NCBI RefSeq assembly: GCF_001488575.1
Contig: NZ_LN831302.1
Location: 2,446,608 to 2,510,607, forward strand
DNA: 64,000 bases
Source of the DNA: Halobacterium hubeiense
GTDB lineage: Archaea; Halobacteriota; Halobacteria; Halobacteriales; Halobacteriaceae
Direction of reading: 5' to 3'
A program made the position numbers and the translations under genes. Under the pieces are notes generated by a model. The model did not search any database and was not told where the DNA came from. It was given only the letters and a program-made list of their open reading frames with translations. Each line of letters opens with the position of its first letter. Positions within the stretch are counted from its first letter, which is position 1. This document shows positions 16,021 to 24,110 of the stretch, one piece after another.

Positions 16021-16572
16021 ATGAAACACGTGAAGATTCCGCAGGACCGCATCGGCGCGCTCATCGGGGAGGGGGGTGAGACGCTGCGGCGCATCGAGCA
16101 GGCCGCGGAGGTCCGTCTCGACGTCGACTCCGAGGACGGGTCGGTCGCCATCGAGCGCACCGGCGACCCCGTTCGCGGGATGCAGGCGCCGGAAATCGTC
16201 CGCGCAATCGGCCGCGGGTTCGACCCGGACGCGGCGCTGAGCCTGCTGGACGACGAGATGCGGATGTTCGAGACGGTGGACATCGAGCGCGCCGCCCGCA
16301 ACGACAACGACCTCCGCCGCAAGAAGGGGCGGCTCATCGGCGAGAACGGCCGCACGCGCGAGCTGATGGAGGAGCTCACCGGCGCGAACGTCGTCATCTA
16401 CGGGTCGACGTTCGGCGTCATCGGCCAGCCGAACGAGGTCGACGTCGCCCGGTCGGCCGCGGAGATGCTGCTCGACGGCGCCCCGCACGGCTCCGTCTAC
16501 TCGTTCCTCGAGCGCAAGCGCGCCGAGGAGCTCAAACAGCAGGGCATGGAGTACCACGAGTTCCCCGGCTGA
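16021..16572 (+). CDS. KH-domain ribosome-biogenesis protein (Dim2/Pno1/Krr1-like)
   Basis: A 183-residue protein with two KH domains. The first has IPQDRIGALIGEGGETLRRIE and the second DLRRKKGRLIGENGRTRELMEELTG, both with the G-x-x-G RNA-binding loop (IGEGGE, IGENGR). Archaeal Dim2 binds the 3' end region of 16S rRNA precursors and works with the Rio1 kinase and aIF2. Finding it two genes from rio1 and eif1A supports that role. C-terminal helix FLERKRAEELKQQG completes the family signature. Confidence 0.92.
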   Translation: MKHVKIPQDRIGALIGEGGETLRRIEQAAEVRLDVDSEDGSVAIERTGDPVRGMQAPEIVRAIGRGFDPDAALSLLDDEMRMFETVDIERAARNDNDLRRKKGRLIGENGRTRELMEELTGANVVIYGSTFGVIGQPNEVDVARSAAEMLLDGAPHGSVYSFLERKRAEELKQQGMEYHEFPG

Positions 16573-16638
16573 ACCGGGTTCGCAGTCCCTGCACACGCTT
16601 CTGCGGTTTTACCTCTCGCCGTCTCGTCGCCGTCACCG

Positions 16639-16821
16639 ATGGCTAGTGATTCGGTCGTTGGCCTCGGGACGATGCTGGTGGGCGTGGAGTTGACCGTGCT
16701 GGGTCACGTCGTCGCCACGCACGCGCTGGTGCCGTTCGCCGCCGAACCGGCGGGGAACACGCTCGTGCTGGCCGGCGTCCTGTTCTGTCTGGCGGGCGCG
16801 ATGCGCGTGCGGAACGCGTAG
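16639..16821 (+). CDS. Small two-helix membrane protein
   Basis: A 60-residue hydrophobic protein with helices at about residues 6-30 and 38-55 and a short basic C-terminus MRVRNA. GTTTTACC (16604-16611) lies about 30 bp before the ATG, a leaderless promoter. No recognised family motif. It separates the KH gene from the thermosome gene. Confidence 0.6.
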   Translation: MASDSVVGLGTMLVGVELTVLGHVVATHALVPFAAEPAGNTLVLAGVLFCLAGAMRVRNA

Positions 16822-16848
16822 CGGCGCGGACGCGTTCGCTCCGCGGAT

Positions 16849-16861
16849 ACTACATAAATAG
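16849..16861 (+). promoter_or_regulatory. Second TATA-like element upstream of the thermosome gene
   Basis: TACATAAATAGG at about 16850-16861 is one of the best TATA matches in the window but lies about 120 bp before the thermosome ATG and 90 bp before its proximal TATA box. No ORF begins at the leaderless distance. Confidence 0.35.
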
Positions 16862-16940
16862 GAGCGGCGGGTTCGCGGGAGTTGGCGCGTACCGGCGTCT
16901 GAGACCGTCTCCCAAGGTGTGGTACTCCCTTACGCACAAT

Positions 16941-16950
16941 CTTTAAATAG
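16941..16950 (+). promoter_or_regulatory. Thermosome proximal TATA box
   Basis: CTTTAAATAG, a near-ideal archaeal TATA box, 26-35 bp upstream of the ATG at 16976. Confidence 0.75.
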
Positions 16951-16975
16951 AATCGCATTCAATCAATGAGTGACT

Positions 16976-18655
16976 ATGGCGCAGCAGATGGGCAATCAGC
17001 CACTTATTGTACTCTCCGAGGACAGCCAGCGCACCTCCGGAGAGGACGCACAGTCGATGAACATCACCGCCGGGAAAGCCGTCTCCGAGGCCGTTCGGAC
17101 GACGCTCGGCCCGAAGGGGATGGACAAGATGCTCGTGGACTCCACGGGCGAAGTCGTCGTCACGAACGACGGCGTCACCATCCTCAAGGAGATGGACATC
17201 GAGCACCCGGCGGCCAACATGATCGTCGAGGTCGCCGAGACACAGGAGACCGAGGTCGGCGACGGCACCACGTCCGCCGTCGTCGTCTCCGGTGAACTCC
17301 TCTCGGAGGCCGAGGACCTCCTCGAACAGGACATCCACGCGACCACGCTCGCGCAGGGCTACCGACAGGCCGCCGAGCAGGCCCGCGAGTTCCTCGAGGA
17401 GAAGGCCGTGGACATCTCCCCGGACGACACCGAGGAGCTGGAGAAGCTCGCCGCCACCTCGATGACCGGGAAGGGCGCCGAGAACGCCAAGGACGTCCTC
17501 TCCAGCCTCGTGGTCCGCGCCGTCCAGTCGGTCGCCGACGAGGACAGCGTCGACACGGACAACATCAAAGTCGAGAAGGTCACCGGCGGCGCCATCGAGA
17601 ACTCCGAGCTCATCGAGGGCGTCATCGTGGACAAGGAGCGCGTCAACGAGAACATGCCCTTCGGCGTCGAGGACGCCAAGATCGCGCTCGTCGACGACGG
17701 CCTCGAAATCAAGGAGACCGAAATCGACACCGAGGTCAACGTCACCGACCCCGACCAGCTCCAGCAGTTCCTCGACCAGGAAGAGGAGCAGCTCAAGGAG
17801 ATGGTCGATTCGCTCGCCGACGCCGGCGCGAACGTCGTCTTCGTGGACGGCGGCATCGACGACATGGCCCAGCACTACCTCGCGCAGGAGGGCATCCTCG
17901 CCGTCCGCCGCGTGAAATCCGACGACTTCACCCGTCTGTCCCGCGCCACCGGCGCGACGCCGGTCTCGAACGTCAACGACATCGAAGCCGACGACCTCGG
18001 TGAAGCCGGCAGCGTCGCCCAGAAGGACATCGGCGGCGACGAGCGCATCTTCGTCGAGGACGTCGAGGAAGCGAAGTCCGTCACGCTCATCCTCCGCGGC
18101 GGCACCGAGCACGTCGTCGACGAAGTCGAGCGCGCCATCGACGACTCGCTCGGCGTCGTTCGCGTCACGCTCGAAGACGGCAAGGTGCTGCCCGGCGGCG
18201 GCGCCCCCGAGACCGAGCTCGCGATGGAGCTGCGCCAGTTCGCCGACTCCGTCGGCGGCCGCGAGCAGCTCGCCGTCGAAGCGTTCGCGGACGCGCTGGA
18301 AGTCATCCCGCGCACGCTCGCGGAGAACGCGGGCCACGACCCCATCGACTCCCTCGTGGACCTCCGCAGCCAGCACGACGCCGGCAACTCCGCGGCCGGC
18401 CTCGACGCCTACACCGGCGAAGTCATCGACATGGACGCCGAGGGCGTCGTCGAGCCGCTCCGCGTGAAGACCCAGGCCATCGAATCCGCCACCGAAGCGG
18501 CGACGATGATTCTCCGCATCGACGACGTCATCGCCGCGGGCGACCTCGCCGGCGGTCAGGTCGGCGGCGACGACGGCGGCGACGAAGGCCCGCCCGCCGG
18601 CGGCCCCGGCGGCATGGGCGGCGGTATGGGCGGCGGCATGGGCGGGATGATGTAG
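16976..18655 (+). CDS. ths: Thermosome (group II chaperonin) subunit
   Basis: A 559-residue chaperonin. Hallmarks are [39 protein letters not shown] (the ATP-site GDGTT), and [14 protein letters not shown] near residue 405. The tail is a repeated Gly-Gly-Met segment, typical of haloarchaeal and bacterial-type chaperonins. Subunits form double rings of eight or nine that fold proteins with ATP. ATG 16976 is chosen; GTG 16970 is two codons upstream. A strong TATA box suggests high expression. A composite palindromic element follows 3 nt after the stop. Confidence 0.97.
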   Translation: MAQQMGNQPLIVLSEDSQRTSGEDAQSMNITAGKAVSEAVRTTLGPKGMDKMLVDSTGEVVVTNDGVTILKEMDIEHPAANMIVEVAETQETEVGDGTTSAVVVSGELLSEAEDLLEQDIHATTLAQGYRQAAEQAREFLEEKAVDISPDDTEELEKLAATSMTGKGAENAKDVLSSLVVRAVQSVADEDSVDTDNIKVEKVTGGAIENSELIEGVIVDKERVNENMPFGVEDAKIALVDDGLEIKETEIDTEVNVTDPDQLQQFLDQEEEQLKEMVDSLADAGANVVFVDGGIDDMAQHYLAQEGILAVRRVKSDDFTRLSRATGATPVSNVNDIEADDLGEAGSVAQKDIGGDERIFVEDVEEAKSVTLILRGGTEHVVDEVERAIDDSLGVVRVTLEDGKVLPGGGAPETELAMELRQFADSVGGREQLAVEAFADALEVIPRTLAENAGHDPIDSLVDLRSQHDAGNSAAGLDAYTGEVIDMDAEGVVEPLRVKTQAIESATEAATMILRIDDVIAAGDLAGGQVGGDDGGDEGPPAGGPGGMGGGMGGGMGGMM

Positions 18656-18657
18656 TA

Positions 18658-18807
18658 CCTTTTTCCTGCACTCACTCGGGCGCTGACGCGCCCTCGTTCG
18701 CTGGGAAAAAGCTACGCTAAAAAGCCCCGTCGGACCCCCTACGGGGGTCCTCGGGGCCAGCGCGCTTCGCGCGCTGTGAACCGGCGACCTCCGGTCGCCG
18801 GATGCTC
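18658..18807 (+). repeat. Gene-end palindromic element, copy A (after thermosome)
   Basis: Starts CCTTTTTCCTGC just after the stop. It contains a GGGCGCTGACGCGCCC hairpin, then GGGAAAAAGCTACGC, then GTCGGACCCCCTACGGGGGT and two more perfect hairpins (GCGCGCTTCGCGCGC and CCGGCGACCTCCGGTCGCCGG arms). It ends in GCCGGATGCT. The opening T-tract may act as the terminator. Shares its order with copies B, C and D. Confidence 0.7.
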
Positions 18808-18911
18808 CCGTTCGCGCCGCGCTGCACCGCTCGCTCACCGACTCGCGTCTTTCTTTCCGAACTGCCGGACAGCGTCGGCTGTCGACACAAGGGAGGTTCT
18901 AAGTGCGGTGC

Positions 18912-18926
18912 CCGCAATTTTTGCGG
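18912..18926 (+). promoter_or_regulatory. Perfect palindrome abutting the alanine dehydrogenase start
   Basis: CCGCAA-TTT-TTGCGG, 6-bp arms, ends two bases before the ATG at 18928. It would overlap the transcript start of a leaderless gene, so a repressor operator or a 5' hairpin are both possible. Confidence 0.45.
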
Positions 18927-18927
18927 C

Positions 18928-19914
18928 ATGGAGACGCTGCTGCTCAACAAAGACGACGTCAGCGAGAACGTCCAGATGGCGGACCTGATTCCGGCCGTCG
19001 AGGACGCGTTCGCGGCCTACCAGACGGGCGACGCCCAGATGCCCTCGAAGTCCTACATCGACCTCCCCGAGTACAACGGCGACTTCCGGTCGATGCCCGC
19101 GTACCTGGACGCCGGCGACTGGGACGCCGCCGGCATCAAGTGGGTGAACGTCCACCCGGACAACCCCACGCACTACGACCTCCCGACCGTGATGGGGACG
19201 ATGGTGTACTCCGACCCCGAGAACGCCTACCCGCTGGCCATCATGGACGGCACCGAACTCACGATGCAGCGCACGGGCGCCGCCGCGGCCGTCGCCACCG
19301 ACTACCTCGCAATCGAGGACGCCACCTCGTTCGGCGTCGTCGGCGCCGGCGTCCAGTCGTACACGCAGCTGGAAGCCATCTCGACGGTCCGCGACATCGA
19401 GGAAGTCGTCGTCAGCGACGTCAACGAGGACGCCGTGCGCGCGTTCGTCGAGCACTTCGAGGACCGCTTCGACGTCCGCGAGGGCTCGATTAGCGACGCC
19501 GGCCACTGCGACGTGCTCTCGACGGTCACCCCCGTCGAGGACCCCATCGTCTCCCGCGAGGACGTCGCCGACCACACGCACGTCAACGCGATGGGTGCCG
19601 ACGCCGAAGGCAAACACGAACTCGCCGACGACCTCCTCCTCGACGCCAAACTCGTCATCGACGACCACGCCCAGACCACGCACTCCGGCGAAATCAACGT
19701 ACCCTACAACGCGGGCGTGCTCGGCGACGACGACATCTACGGCGAAGTCGGCGAACTCGTCACCGGCCTCAAGGACGGCCGCACTCCCGACGACGGCGTC
19801 ACCGTCTTCGACTCCACGGGACTGGCGATTCAGGACGTCGCCGCCGCCCACGTCGCCTACGAGCACGCCGACGAACACGACAACGGCTACGCGTTCGACC
19901 TGCTCGGGGTCTAG
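18928..19914 (+). CDS. Ornithine cyclodeaminase / alanine dehydrogenase family protein
   Basis: A 328-residue mu-crystallin family oxidoreductase. The substrate region includes MPSKSYIDLPEYNGDFRSMPAYL and GIKWVNVHPDNP; the NAD site is FGVVGAGVQSYTQLEAI (GxGxQ, about residue 135). The Asp of VIDDHAQTTHSGEIN lies at the active-site side. The archaeal members studied act as alanine dehydrogenases, others as ornithine cyclodeaminases; the sequence alone does not decide. Promoter-like TTCTAAG lies 29-35 bp upstream. A palindromic element follows 4 nt after the stop. Confidence 0.88.
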   Translation: METLLLNKDDVSENVQMADLIPAVEDAFAAYQTGDAQMPSKSYIDLPEYNGDFRSMPAYLDAGDWDAAGIKWVNVHPDNPTHYDLPTVMGTMVYSDPENAYPLAIMDGTELTMQRTGAAAAVATDYLAIEDATSFGVVGAGVQSYTQLEAISTVRDIEEVVVSDVNEDAVRAFVEHFEDRFDVREGSISDAGHCDVLSTVTPVEDPIVSREDVADHTHVNAMGADAEGKHELADDLLLDAKLVIDDHAQTTHSGEINVPYNAGVLGDDDIYGEVGELVTGLKDGRTPDDGVTVFDSTGLAIQDVAAAHVAYEHADEHDNGYAFDLLGV

Positions 19915-19918
19915 GAAC

Positions 19919-20039
19919 GCACTTTTTGCGCTGCGGGGGTGCGCCGAAGGCGCACCCCTCTCGGCAAAAACTTGCAGAAAAAGCGCCGTCGGACCCCACT
20001 ACGGGGGCCCTCGGCGCCAGCGGCGCTCGCGGATGCTTG
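19919..20039 (+). repeat. Gene-end palindromic element, copy B (after alanine dehydrogenase)
   Basis: GCACTTTTTGCGCTGC, then a perfect hairpin built on GGGGTGCGCC/GGCGCACCCC, then CGGCAAAAACTTGCAG and AAAAAGC. Next come GTCGGACCCCACTACGGGGG and CGCCAGCGGCG, and the end is GCGGATGCTTG. It fills the whole gap to the convergent tyrS gene. Confidence 0.75.
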
Positions 20040-20043
20040 CTCG

Positions 20044-21027
20044 TTACTCGCTGCGAAGCTCGCGGAGGCGCTGGCGGCCGGGCGCGATGAGTTCGTCGAG
20101 GTAGTCCGCGAGCGCGCCCTTCGCGTCCGCGGGGTGGAGTTCGCCGGCTTCGAGGTCCGCGGCGAGCGCCTCGTAGTCGTCGTACTCCAGATTCCCGCCG
20201 TACTCGTCGGGGCGCTCGACGACGACCTCCTCGAAGCGCGGGAAGACGTGGTACTGGAACAGCTCCAGCACGGGGTTGACGAGGTCGCCCTCGGGGTCGC
20301 GGGTCGGCGGGCAGAACGCCGAGTTCACCTTCTCTTCGAGGTCTTCCGTGGAGTCCTCCATGGAGATAGTGATGCCCTCGCTGGAGGACATCTTCCCCTC
20401 GCCCGTGCCGAGGTCGCCGACGATGGGCGTGTGGATGGCGGGGCGCTTCTCGTAGCCCAGACTCGGGAGTTCCTCGCGGGCGAGCATGTGGACCTTCCGC
20501 TGGTCCATCCCGCCGACGGCGACGTCGACGTCGAGGTACTCGATGTCCAGCGCCTGCATCAGCGGGTAGACGACGTGGCTGACCTTCGCCGTCTCGCCGC
20601 CCTGAATCTCGGCCATCGCGCGCTGCGCGCGGTTCAGCGACGTCGCCAGCTCCAGCTCGTGGAGGTCGAGTTCGTAGTCGTCGTCGAGCTGGTAGTCGCT
20701 ACCGAGCACGAACTCCGTCTGGTCGTCGTCGAGCCCGTACGCGAGGAACTGCTCTTTCATCTGCTCGGCGGTGTCCCGAATCTCCTCGAAGGAGCCCTTC
20801 CCGTTGAGGTACGCGTGGACGTCCGCGAGGAGGACGACGACCTCTAAGCCGGCGTCCTGCAGGTCGATGAGCTTGTTCGCGGTGAGCAGGTGGCCGAGGT
20901 GGAGCACGCCCGAGGGCTCGTAGCCGACGTACGCTCGCTTCCCGTCGGGGTCGTCGGCGAGCGCTTCGACTTCCTCCTCGGTCACGACTTCCGCCGCGTT
21001 CCGCGTGAGGAGTTCGTAGGTGTCCAT
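20044..21027 (-). CDS. tyrS: Tyrosine--tRNA ligase
   Basis: A 327-residue archaeal-type TyrRS. The HIGH-like motif is GVLHLGHLLTANKL (HLGH, about 43-46), tyrosine-site residues lie in AYVGYEPSG and GGMDQRK, and the KMSKS-like motif is GEGKMSSSEG (near 210). It attaches tyrosine to tRNA-Tyr and needs only the catalytic and small C-terminal domains, as expected in archaea. GCTTAACC (complement of about 21049-21056) is the probable TATA box, giving a leaderless mRNA with no leader peptide. Confidence 0.97.
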   Translation of the reverse strand: MDTYELLTRNAAEVVTEEEVEALADDPDGKRAYVGYEPSGVLHLGHLLTANKLIDLQDAGLEVVVLLADVHAYLNGKGSFEEIRDTAEQMKEQFLAYGLDDDQTEFVLGSDYQLDDDYELDLHELELATSLNRAQRAMAEIQGGETAKVSHVVYPLMQALDIEYLDVDVAVGGMDQRKVHMLAREELPSLGYEKRPAIHTPIVGDLGTGEGKMSSSEGITISMEDSTEDLEEKVNSAFCPPTRDPEGDLVNPVLELFQYHVFPRFEEVVVERPDEYGGNLEYDDYEALAADLEAGELHPADAKGALADYLDELIAPGRQRLRELRSE

Positions 21028-21086
21028 ACGACTGCGGAGTCAGCGCTGGGGGTTAAGCGGTTTGGATGCGTGCCAACGCGTCAGAA

Positions 21087-21479
21087 TCAGGGGATGACCG
21101 TCACGGGCACGCGGTCGGCGTGCAGCACGGTCTCGGCGGCGCTCCCGAGGAGCGCGCGCTCGATTGCGCCGGCGCCGTGGTGACCCATCACGACGTGGTC
21201 GTAGCCGCGGTCCTCGACGAGTTCGAGGATGTCGTCGCCGACGCTGTCGCTGGGCCGGAACTCCACGTCGACGTCCGTGTTGACCTCGGGTTCGGTGTCG
21301 ACGTCCTGTGCGTCGAGGACGCGCGCGGCGCGGTCGAGGACGGCGTCCGTGCTCTCGGACTCGGCCTCCGCGAAGTGGACGGCGTCGAGGCGTCCCTCGT
21401 AGCGGCGCGCCATCTCCGCGGCGAACCCGAGCGCGCGGAAACTGCAGTCGGAGCCGTCGACGGGGACGAGGATGTCCAT
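21087..21479 (-). CDS. Universal stress protein (UspA family)
   Basis: A 130-residue single-domain UspA protein starting MDILVPVDGSDCSFRAL. The C-terminal ATP-binding loop reads VMGHHGAGAIERALLGSAAETVL, matching the GxxG-x9-GS(S/T/A) motif of ATP-binding Usps. It probably acts as a stress-responsive nucleotide-binding dimer. It lies 25 bp from the downstream end of the SSCA1-like gene upstream on the same strand and may be co-transcribed with it. Confidence 0.93.
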   Translation of the reverse strand: MDILVPVDGSDCSFRALGFAAEMARRYEGRLDAVHFAEAESESTDAVLDRAARVLDAQDVDTEPEVNTDVDVEFRPSDSVGDDILELVEDRGYDHVVMGHHGAGAIERALLGSAAETVLHADRVPVTVIP

Positions 21480-21503
21480 GTGCGGTAGTGCGCTGCCGCG
21501 GAG

Positions 21504-22151
21504 TTACGCGTTGCGGTGGAGCGCGTCCAGCGCTTCGGCGGCCTCGCGGGCGGCTTCGAGGAACTCGCGGGCGCGCCGCGGGTCGTCGGCGCTGGCGCCG
21601 CGACGCGCGAGCGCGGCAATCGAGGATTCGAGGGCGTCGGCGGCCTCGCCGGTCGCCGCGCTGGCCGCTGGCTCGCCGCGGGCCGCCGGCTGTTCGGTCG
21701 GCGCGGAGCGCTGTTCGCGGGCGGGCTGGGAAGCTTGGCGGTCGGCGGGCTGGCGGGCCTCGGCGGGCGGCTGGCGTTCCGCGGCGTTCCCGGGCTGCCG
21801 GCCGGCGCGGGCGGACTCGGCCGCCTCCGTCTCGCCACTCGCGGACTGCTGGGACTGGCGAGCCGGTCGTTCCTGTGCGTCGGCTCGCTGCTGGCCGGCG
21901 TCCTGCTGTGCGGCCTGCTGCTGTGCGGCCTGCTGTTGTTCGGCGGCCTGCTGGCAGTTCGGGCAGAACGACTCGCCCTCGTAGCGGAAGATGGGGTTCC
22001 CGCAGCGGTCGCAGTGCTGGTTGGTCATCGTCGCGCCCTGCAGGAGGAGTTCGCTCATGCGCTCGGTCTCGCCGCGGTCGTCGTCGGCGTACTTCTCGCG
22101 GAGTTCCTCGCGCACGGCTTCCTCGTCGAAGCCGTCGTCCGTGTCGCTCAT
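21504..22151 (-). CDS. Sjogren's syndrome/scleroderma autoantigen 1 (SSCA1/p27)-family zinc protein
   Basis: A 215-residue protein. The N-terminal conserved region RMSELLLQGATMTNQHCDRCGNPIFRYEGESFCPNCQ (about residues 31-67) is the autoantigen p27 zinc-ribbon signature, with two CxxC pairs. Residues 68-165 are a low-complexity Gln/Ala/Arg-rich stretch containing repeated AEQQQAAQQQ-type segments. A C-terminal helix ends the protein. Archaeal function is unknown. The Gln run is unusual for this acidic proteome and may be a flexible linker. Confidence 0.85.
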   Translation of the reverse strand: MSDTDDGFDEEAVREELREKYADDDRGETERMSELLLQGATMTNQHCDRCGNPIFRYEGESFCPNCQQAAEQQQAAQQQAAQQDAGQQRADAQERPARQSQQSASGETEAAESARAGRQPGNAAERQPPAEARQPADRQASQPAREQRSAPTEQPAARGEPAASAATGEAADALESSIAALARRGASADDPRRAREFLEAAREAAEALDALHRNA

Positions 22152-22208
22152 GGGAGGATACAGGACGCGACGCCTCGAAAAGCCTGCGGCAGCCGCCCGC
22201 CGGCAGCC

Positions 22209-22228
22209 GATTCGACGGTCGTCGAATC
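22209..22228. promoter_or_regulatory. Perfect palindrome between divergent genes
   Basis: GATTCGAC-GGTC-GTCGAATC, 8-bp arms, lies 58 bp from the SSCA1-like start and about 100 bp from the mdh start. It could be an operator or a hairpin; no protein is identified. Confidence 0.4.
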
Positions 22229-22326
22229 GTCGTTAGTCGGTCGTCGCCGTGCGTGCGGGTGGTTTTCCCGCGTTCGCGGAGTCACCGAAGCGCTTAACGG
22301 ATTCGCCGGCGGTGGGTATACGTGAT

Positions 22327-23241
22327 ATGACGAAAGTCAGCATCGTGGGGGCCGCCGGCACGGTCGGCGCCGCCGCAGGCTACAACCTCGCGCTCCGCGA
22401 CGTCGCCGACGAGCTCGTGTTCGTGGACATCCCGGACAAGGAAGACGAGACCATCGGGCAGGCCGCGGACGCGAACCACGGCGTCGCCTACGACTCCAAC
22501 ACGGAGGTCTATCAGGGGTCCTACGAGGACACCGCCGGCTCCGACGTGGTCGTCATCACCGCCGGGATTCCCCGCCAGCCCGGACAGACGCGCATCGACC
22601 TCGCGGGCGACAACGCGCCCATCATGGAGGACATCGGCTCCTCCATCGCCGAGCACAACGACGACTTCGTGACGGTGACGACGTCGAACCCCGTCGACCT
22701 GCTGAACCGCCACCTCTACGAGGCGGGCGACCGCGACCGCCACAAGGTCGTCGGGTTCGGCGGCCGCCTCGACAGCGCGCGCTTCCGCTACGTGCTCAGC
22801 CAGCGCTTCGACGCGCCCGTGCAGAACGTCGAAGCCACCATCCTCGGCGAGCACGGCGACGCGCAGGTGCCCGTGTTCTCGAAGGTGCGCGTGAACGGCG
22901 CCGACCCCGAGTTCAGCGACGACGAGCGCGAGGAAATCCTCGAAGAGCTCCAGCAGTCCGCGATGGACGTCATCGAGCGCAAGGGCGCGACCCAGTGGGG
23001 GCCGGCGACGGGCGTCGCCCACATGGTCGAGGCCATCCTCCGCGACACCGGCGAAGTCCTCCCCGGCTCCGTCGTCCTCGACGGCGAGTACGGCCTCGAC
23101 GACGTGGGCCTCGGCGTCCCCGTGAAGCTCGGCTCGAACGGCGTCGAGGAGGTCGTTGAGTGGGACCTCACGGAGTACGAGCGCGACCAGCTCGGCGAGG
23201 CCGCCGAGAAGCTCTCCGAGCAGTACGAGAAAATCGCGTAA
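22327..23241 (+). CDS. mdh: Malate dehydrogenase
   Basis: A 304-residue LDH-like malate dehydrogenase of the type well known from halophiles. The NAD loop is [19 protein letters not shown], Asp of VFVDIPD selects NAD, the mobile loop is [14 protein letters not shown] (catalytic arginines), and the active-site His is in [14 protein letters not shown] with R in [12 protein letters not shown]. It interconverts malate and oxaloacetate in the TCA cycle. CGCTTAACGG about 33 bp upstream is the likely promoter. Highly acidic surface composition is as expected. Confidence 0.97.
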   Translation: MTKVSIVGAAGTVGAAAGYNLALRDVADELVFVDIPDKEDETIGQAADANHGVAYDSNTEVYQGSYEDTAGSDVVVITAGIPRQPGQTRIDLAGDNAPIMEDIGSSIAEHNDDFVTVTTSNPVDLLNRHLYEAGDRDRHKVVGFGGRLDSARFRYVLSQRFDAPVQNVEATILGEHGDAQVPVFSKVRVNGADPEFSDDEREEILEELQQSAMDVIERKGATQWGPATGVAHMVEAILRDTGEVLPGSVVLDGEYGLDDVGLGVPVKLGSNGVEEVVEWDLTEYERDQLGEAAEKLSEQYEKIA

Positions 23242-23257
23242 TTCCGGCGCCGGCTCG

Positions 23258-23362
23258 TCAGGCCGGCGCGACCTCTTTCGTCACGTCGTCTGGTTCGTCC
23301 TCGGTCGCTTCCGCCTCCGGTTCGAGTTCCCGTATCGGCACCTCCTCCCAGTGGTGGCACAT
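23258..23362 (-). CDS. 34-residue acidic small protein (MCHHW type)
   Basis: Short ORF starting MCHHWEEVPIRELEPE and ending DDVTKEVAPA. The ATG at 23362 lies about 30 bp downstream of a GATTTATGG TATA-like box (complement of 23389-23397), the leaderless distance. An ATG ten codons upstream falls inside that box and is therefore rejected. Cys2 with His3 and His4 could bind a metal. Similar Met-Cys-His-His openings occur in haloarchaeal small proteins as far as I recall; function unknown. Confidence 0.55.
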   Translation of the reverse strand: MCHHWEEVPIRELEPEAEATEDEPDDVTKEVAPA

Positions 23363-23417
23363 CGCAGTCGCTAGTGTGTGGTGCGTTACCATAAATCTAG
23401 GTGGGCGCGAGCGCCGC

Positions 23418-23660
23418 TCAGACGACCTGCTCGCCGTCCTCGTCGTAGACGGCGATGGCGTCAACGGGACACGAGCGCGCCGCGAACTTCGCGTCCAACT
23501 CGGCGTCCTCGGGAACCTCCCGCGCGAACACGCCGTCCTCGACCTCCTCGCTGTCCCGCAGGACTGCCTTGCCCGCGTCCGTGTCCTCCTCGAATGCGTC
23601 CCACTCCGCCACGCACTGGAACATCCCGATGCAGACGTCCCGGTCGAACTCGACTCGCAT
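23418..23660 (-). CDS. Three-cysteine ferredoxin ([3Fe-4S]-type)
   Basis: An 80-residue ferredoxin with C-x5-C (CIGMFQC, residues 10-16) and a single distal CPVDAI (Cys66). The usual middle Cys of a [4Fe-4S] motif is replaced, so a [3Fe-4S] cluster like that of P450-associated ferredoxins is likely. The insert between (EEDTDAGKAVLRDSEEVEDG) is acidic. It transfers electrons in the cytoplasm; its partner is not encoded nearby. ATG 23660 is chosen over an upstream TTG. Confidence 0.85.
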   Translation of the reverse strand: MRVEFDRDVCIGMFQCVAEWDAFEEDTDAGKAVLRDSEEVEDGVFAREVPEDAELDAKFAARSCPVDAIAVYDEDGEQVV

Positions 23661-23740
23661 ACGCAACCGTGGTACCGCCCCGCGTATATCGTTGCCGGGC
23701 TAGGTCAGATACGCTCGGCTGGAGTGGCGAGTACAGTCTC

Positions 23741-24015
23741 GAACACCTCGAAAGCCCCGAGGCTGTGGACTCGGGAGGCTCGCTGCGCTCCTCGGCCTCC
23801 GGCCTGCGGTGCTCACGTCGCCTGCCTTCGTCTACAGCCTCGCCCCTTTCAGTCCCATCACCGCCTGTTCGTCAGCCGGTGCTGGGTGGACTGAAAGGGG
23901 CGGCGGGCTCGCGCTCGCGTGGTCGTCTCGCCGGCCGCTATCCGCGAGGGAGCGAAGCGACCGAGCGGATATGTCGGCGAGCGACCGCGAGCCCGCCGGG
24001 GCTTTCGAAGTGTTC
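23741..24015. mobile_element. 275-bp nested inverted-repeat element (MITE-like, non-coding)
   Basis: Outer arms GAACACCTCGAAAGCCCCG (23741-23759) and its complement at 23997-24015 differ at one base. Inner arms CGCCCCTTTCAGTCC (23841-23855) and GGACTGAAAGGGGCG (23888-23902) are perfect. Smaller hairpins such as GAGGGAGCGAAGCGACC lie between. It occupies most of the 450-bp gap between the ferredoxin and hel308 genes; no ORF or transposase is seen. Clear target duplications are not visible. Confidence 0.6.
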
Positions 24016-24078
24016 ACGGAGAAGTCTGCGACAGTGTTCACACGAGAAGCCTAAAACCACGTTCGGCCGGTGCGACAG

Positions 24079-24084
24079 TTTAAA
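24079..24084 (+). promoter_or_regulatory. hel308 TATA box
   Basis: TTTAAA within CAGTTTAAACCG, 27-32 bp before the ATG at 24111. Confidence 0.65.
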
Positions 24085-24110
24085 CCGCGGGACGCGCCTA
24101 CTTCGGGGCA

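Noticed and set aside
23741..24015. An insertion sequence
   Set aside because: It has terminal inverted repeats but no transposase ORF and no clear target-site duplication. It is therefore listed only as MITE-like.
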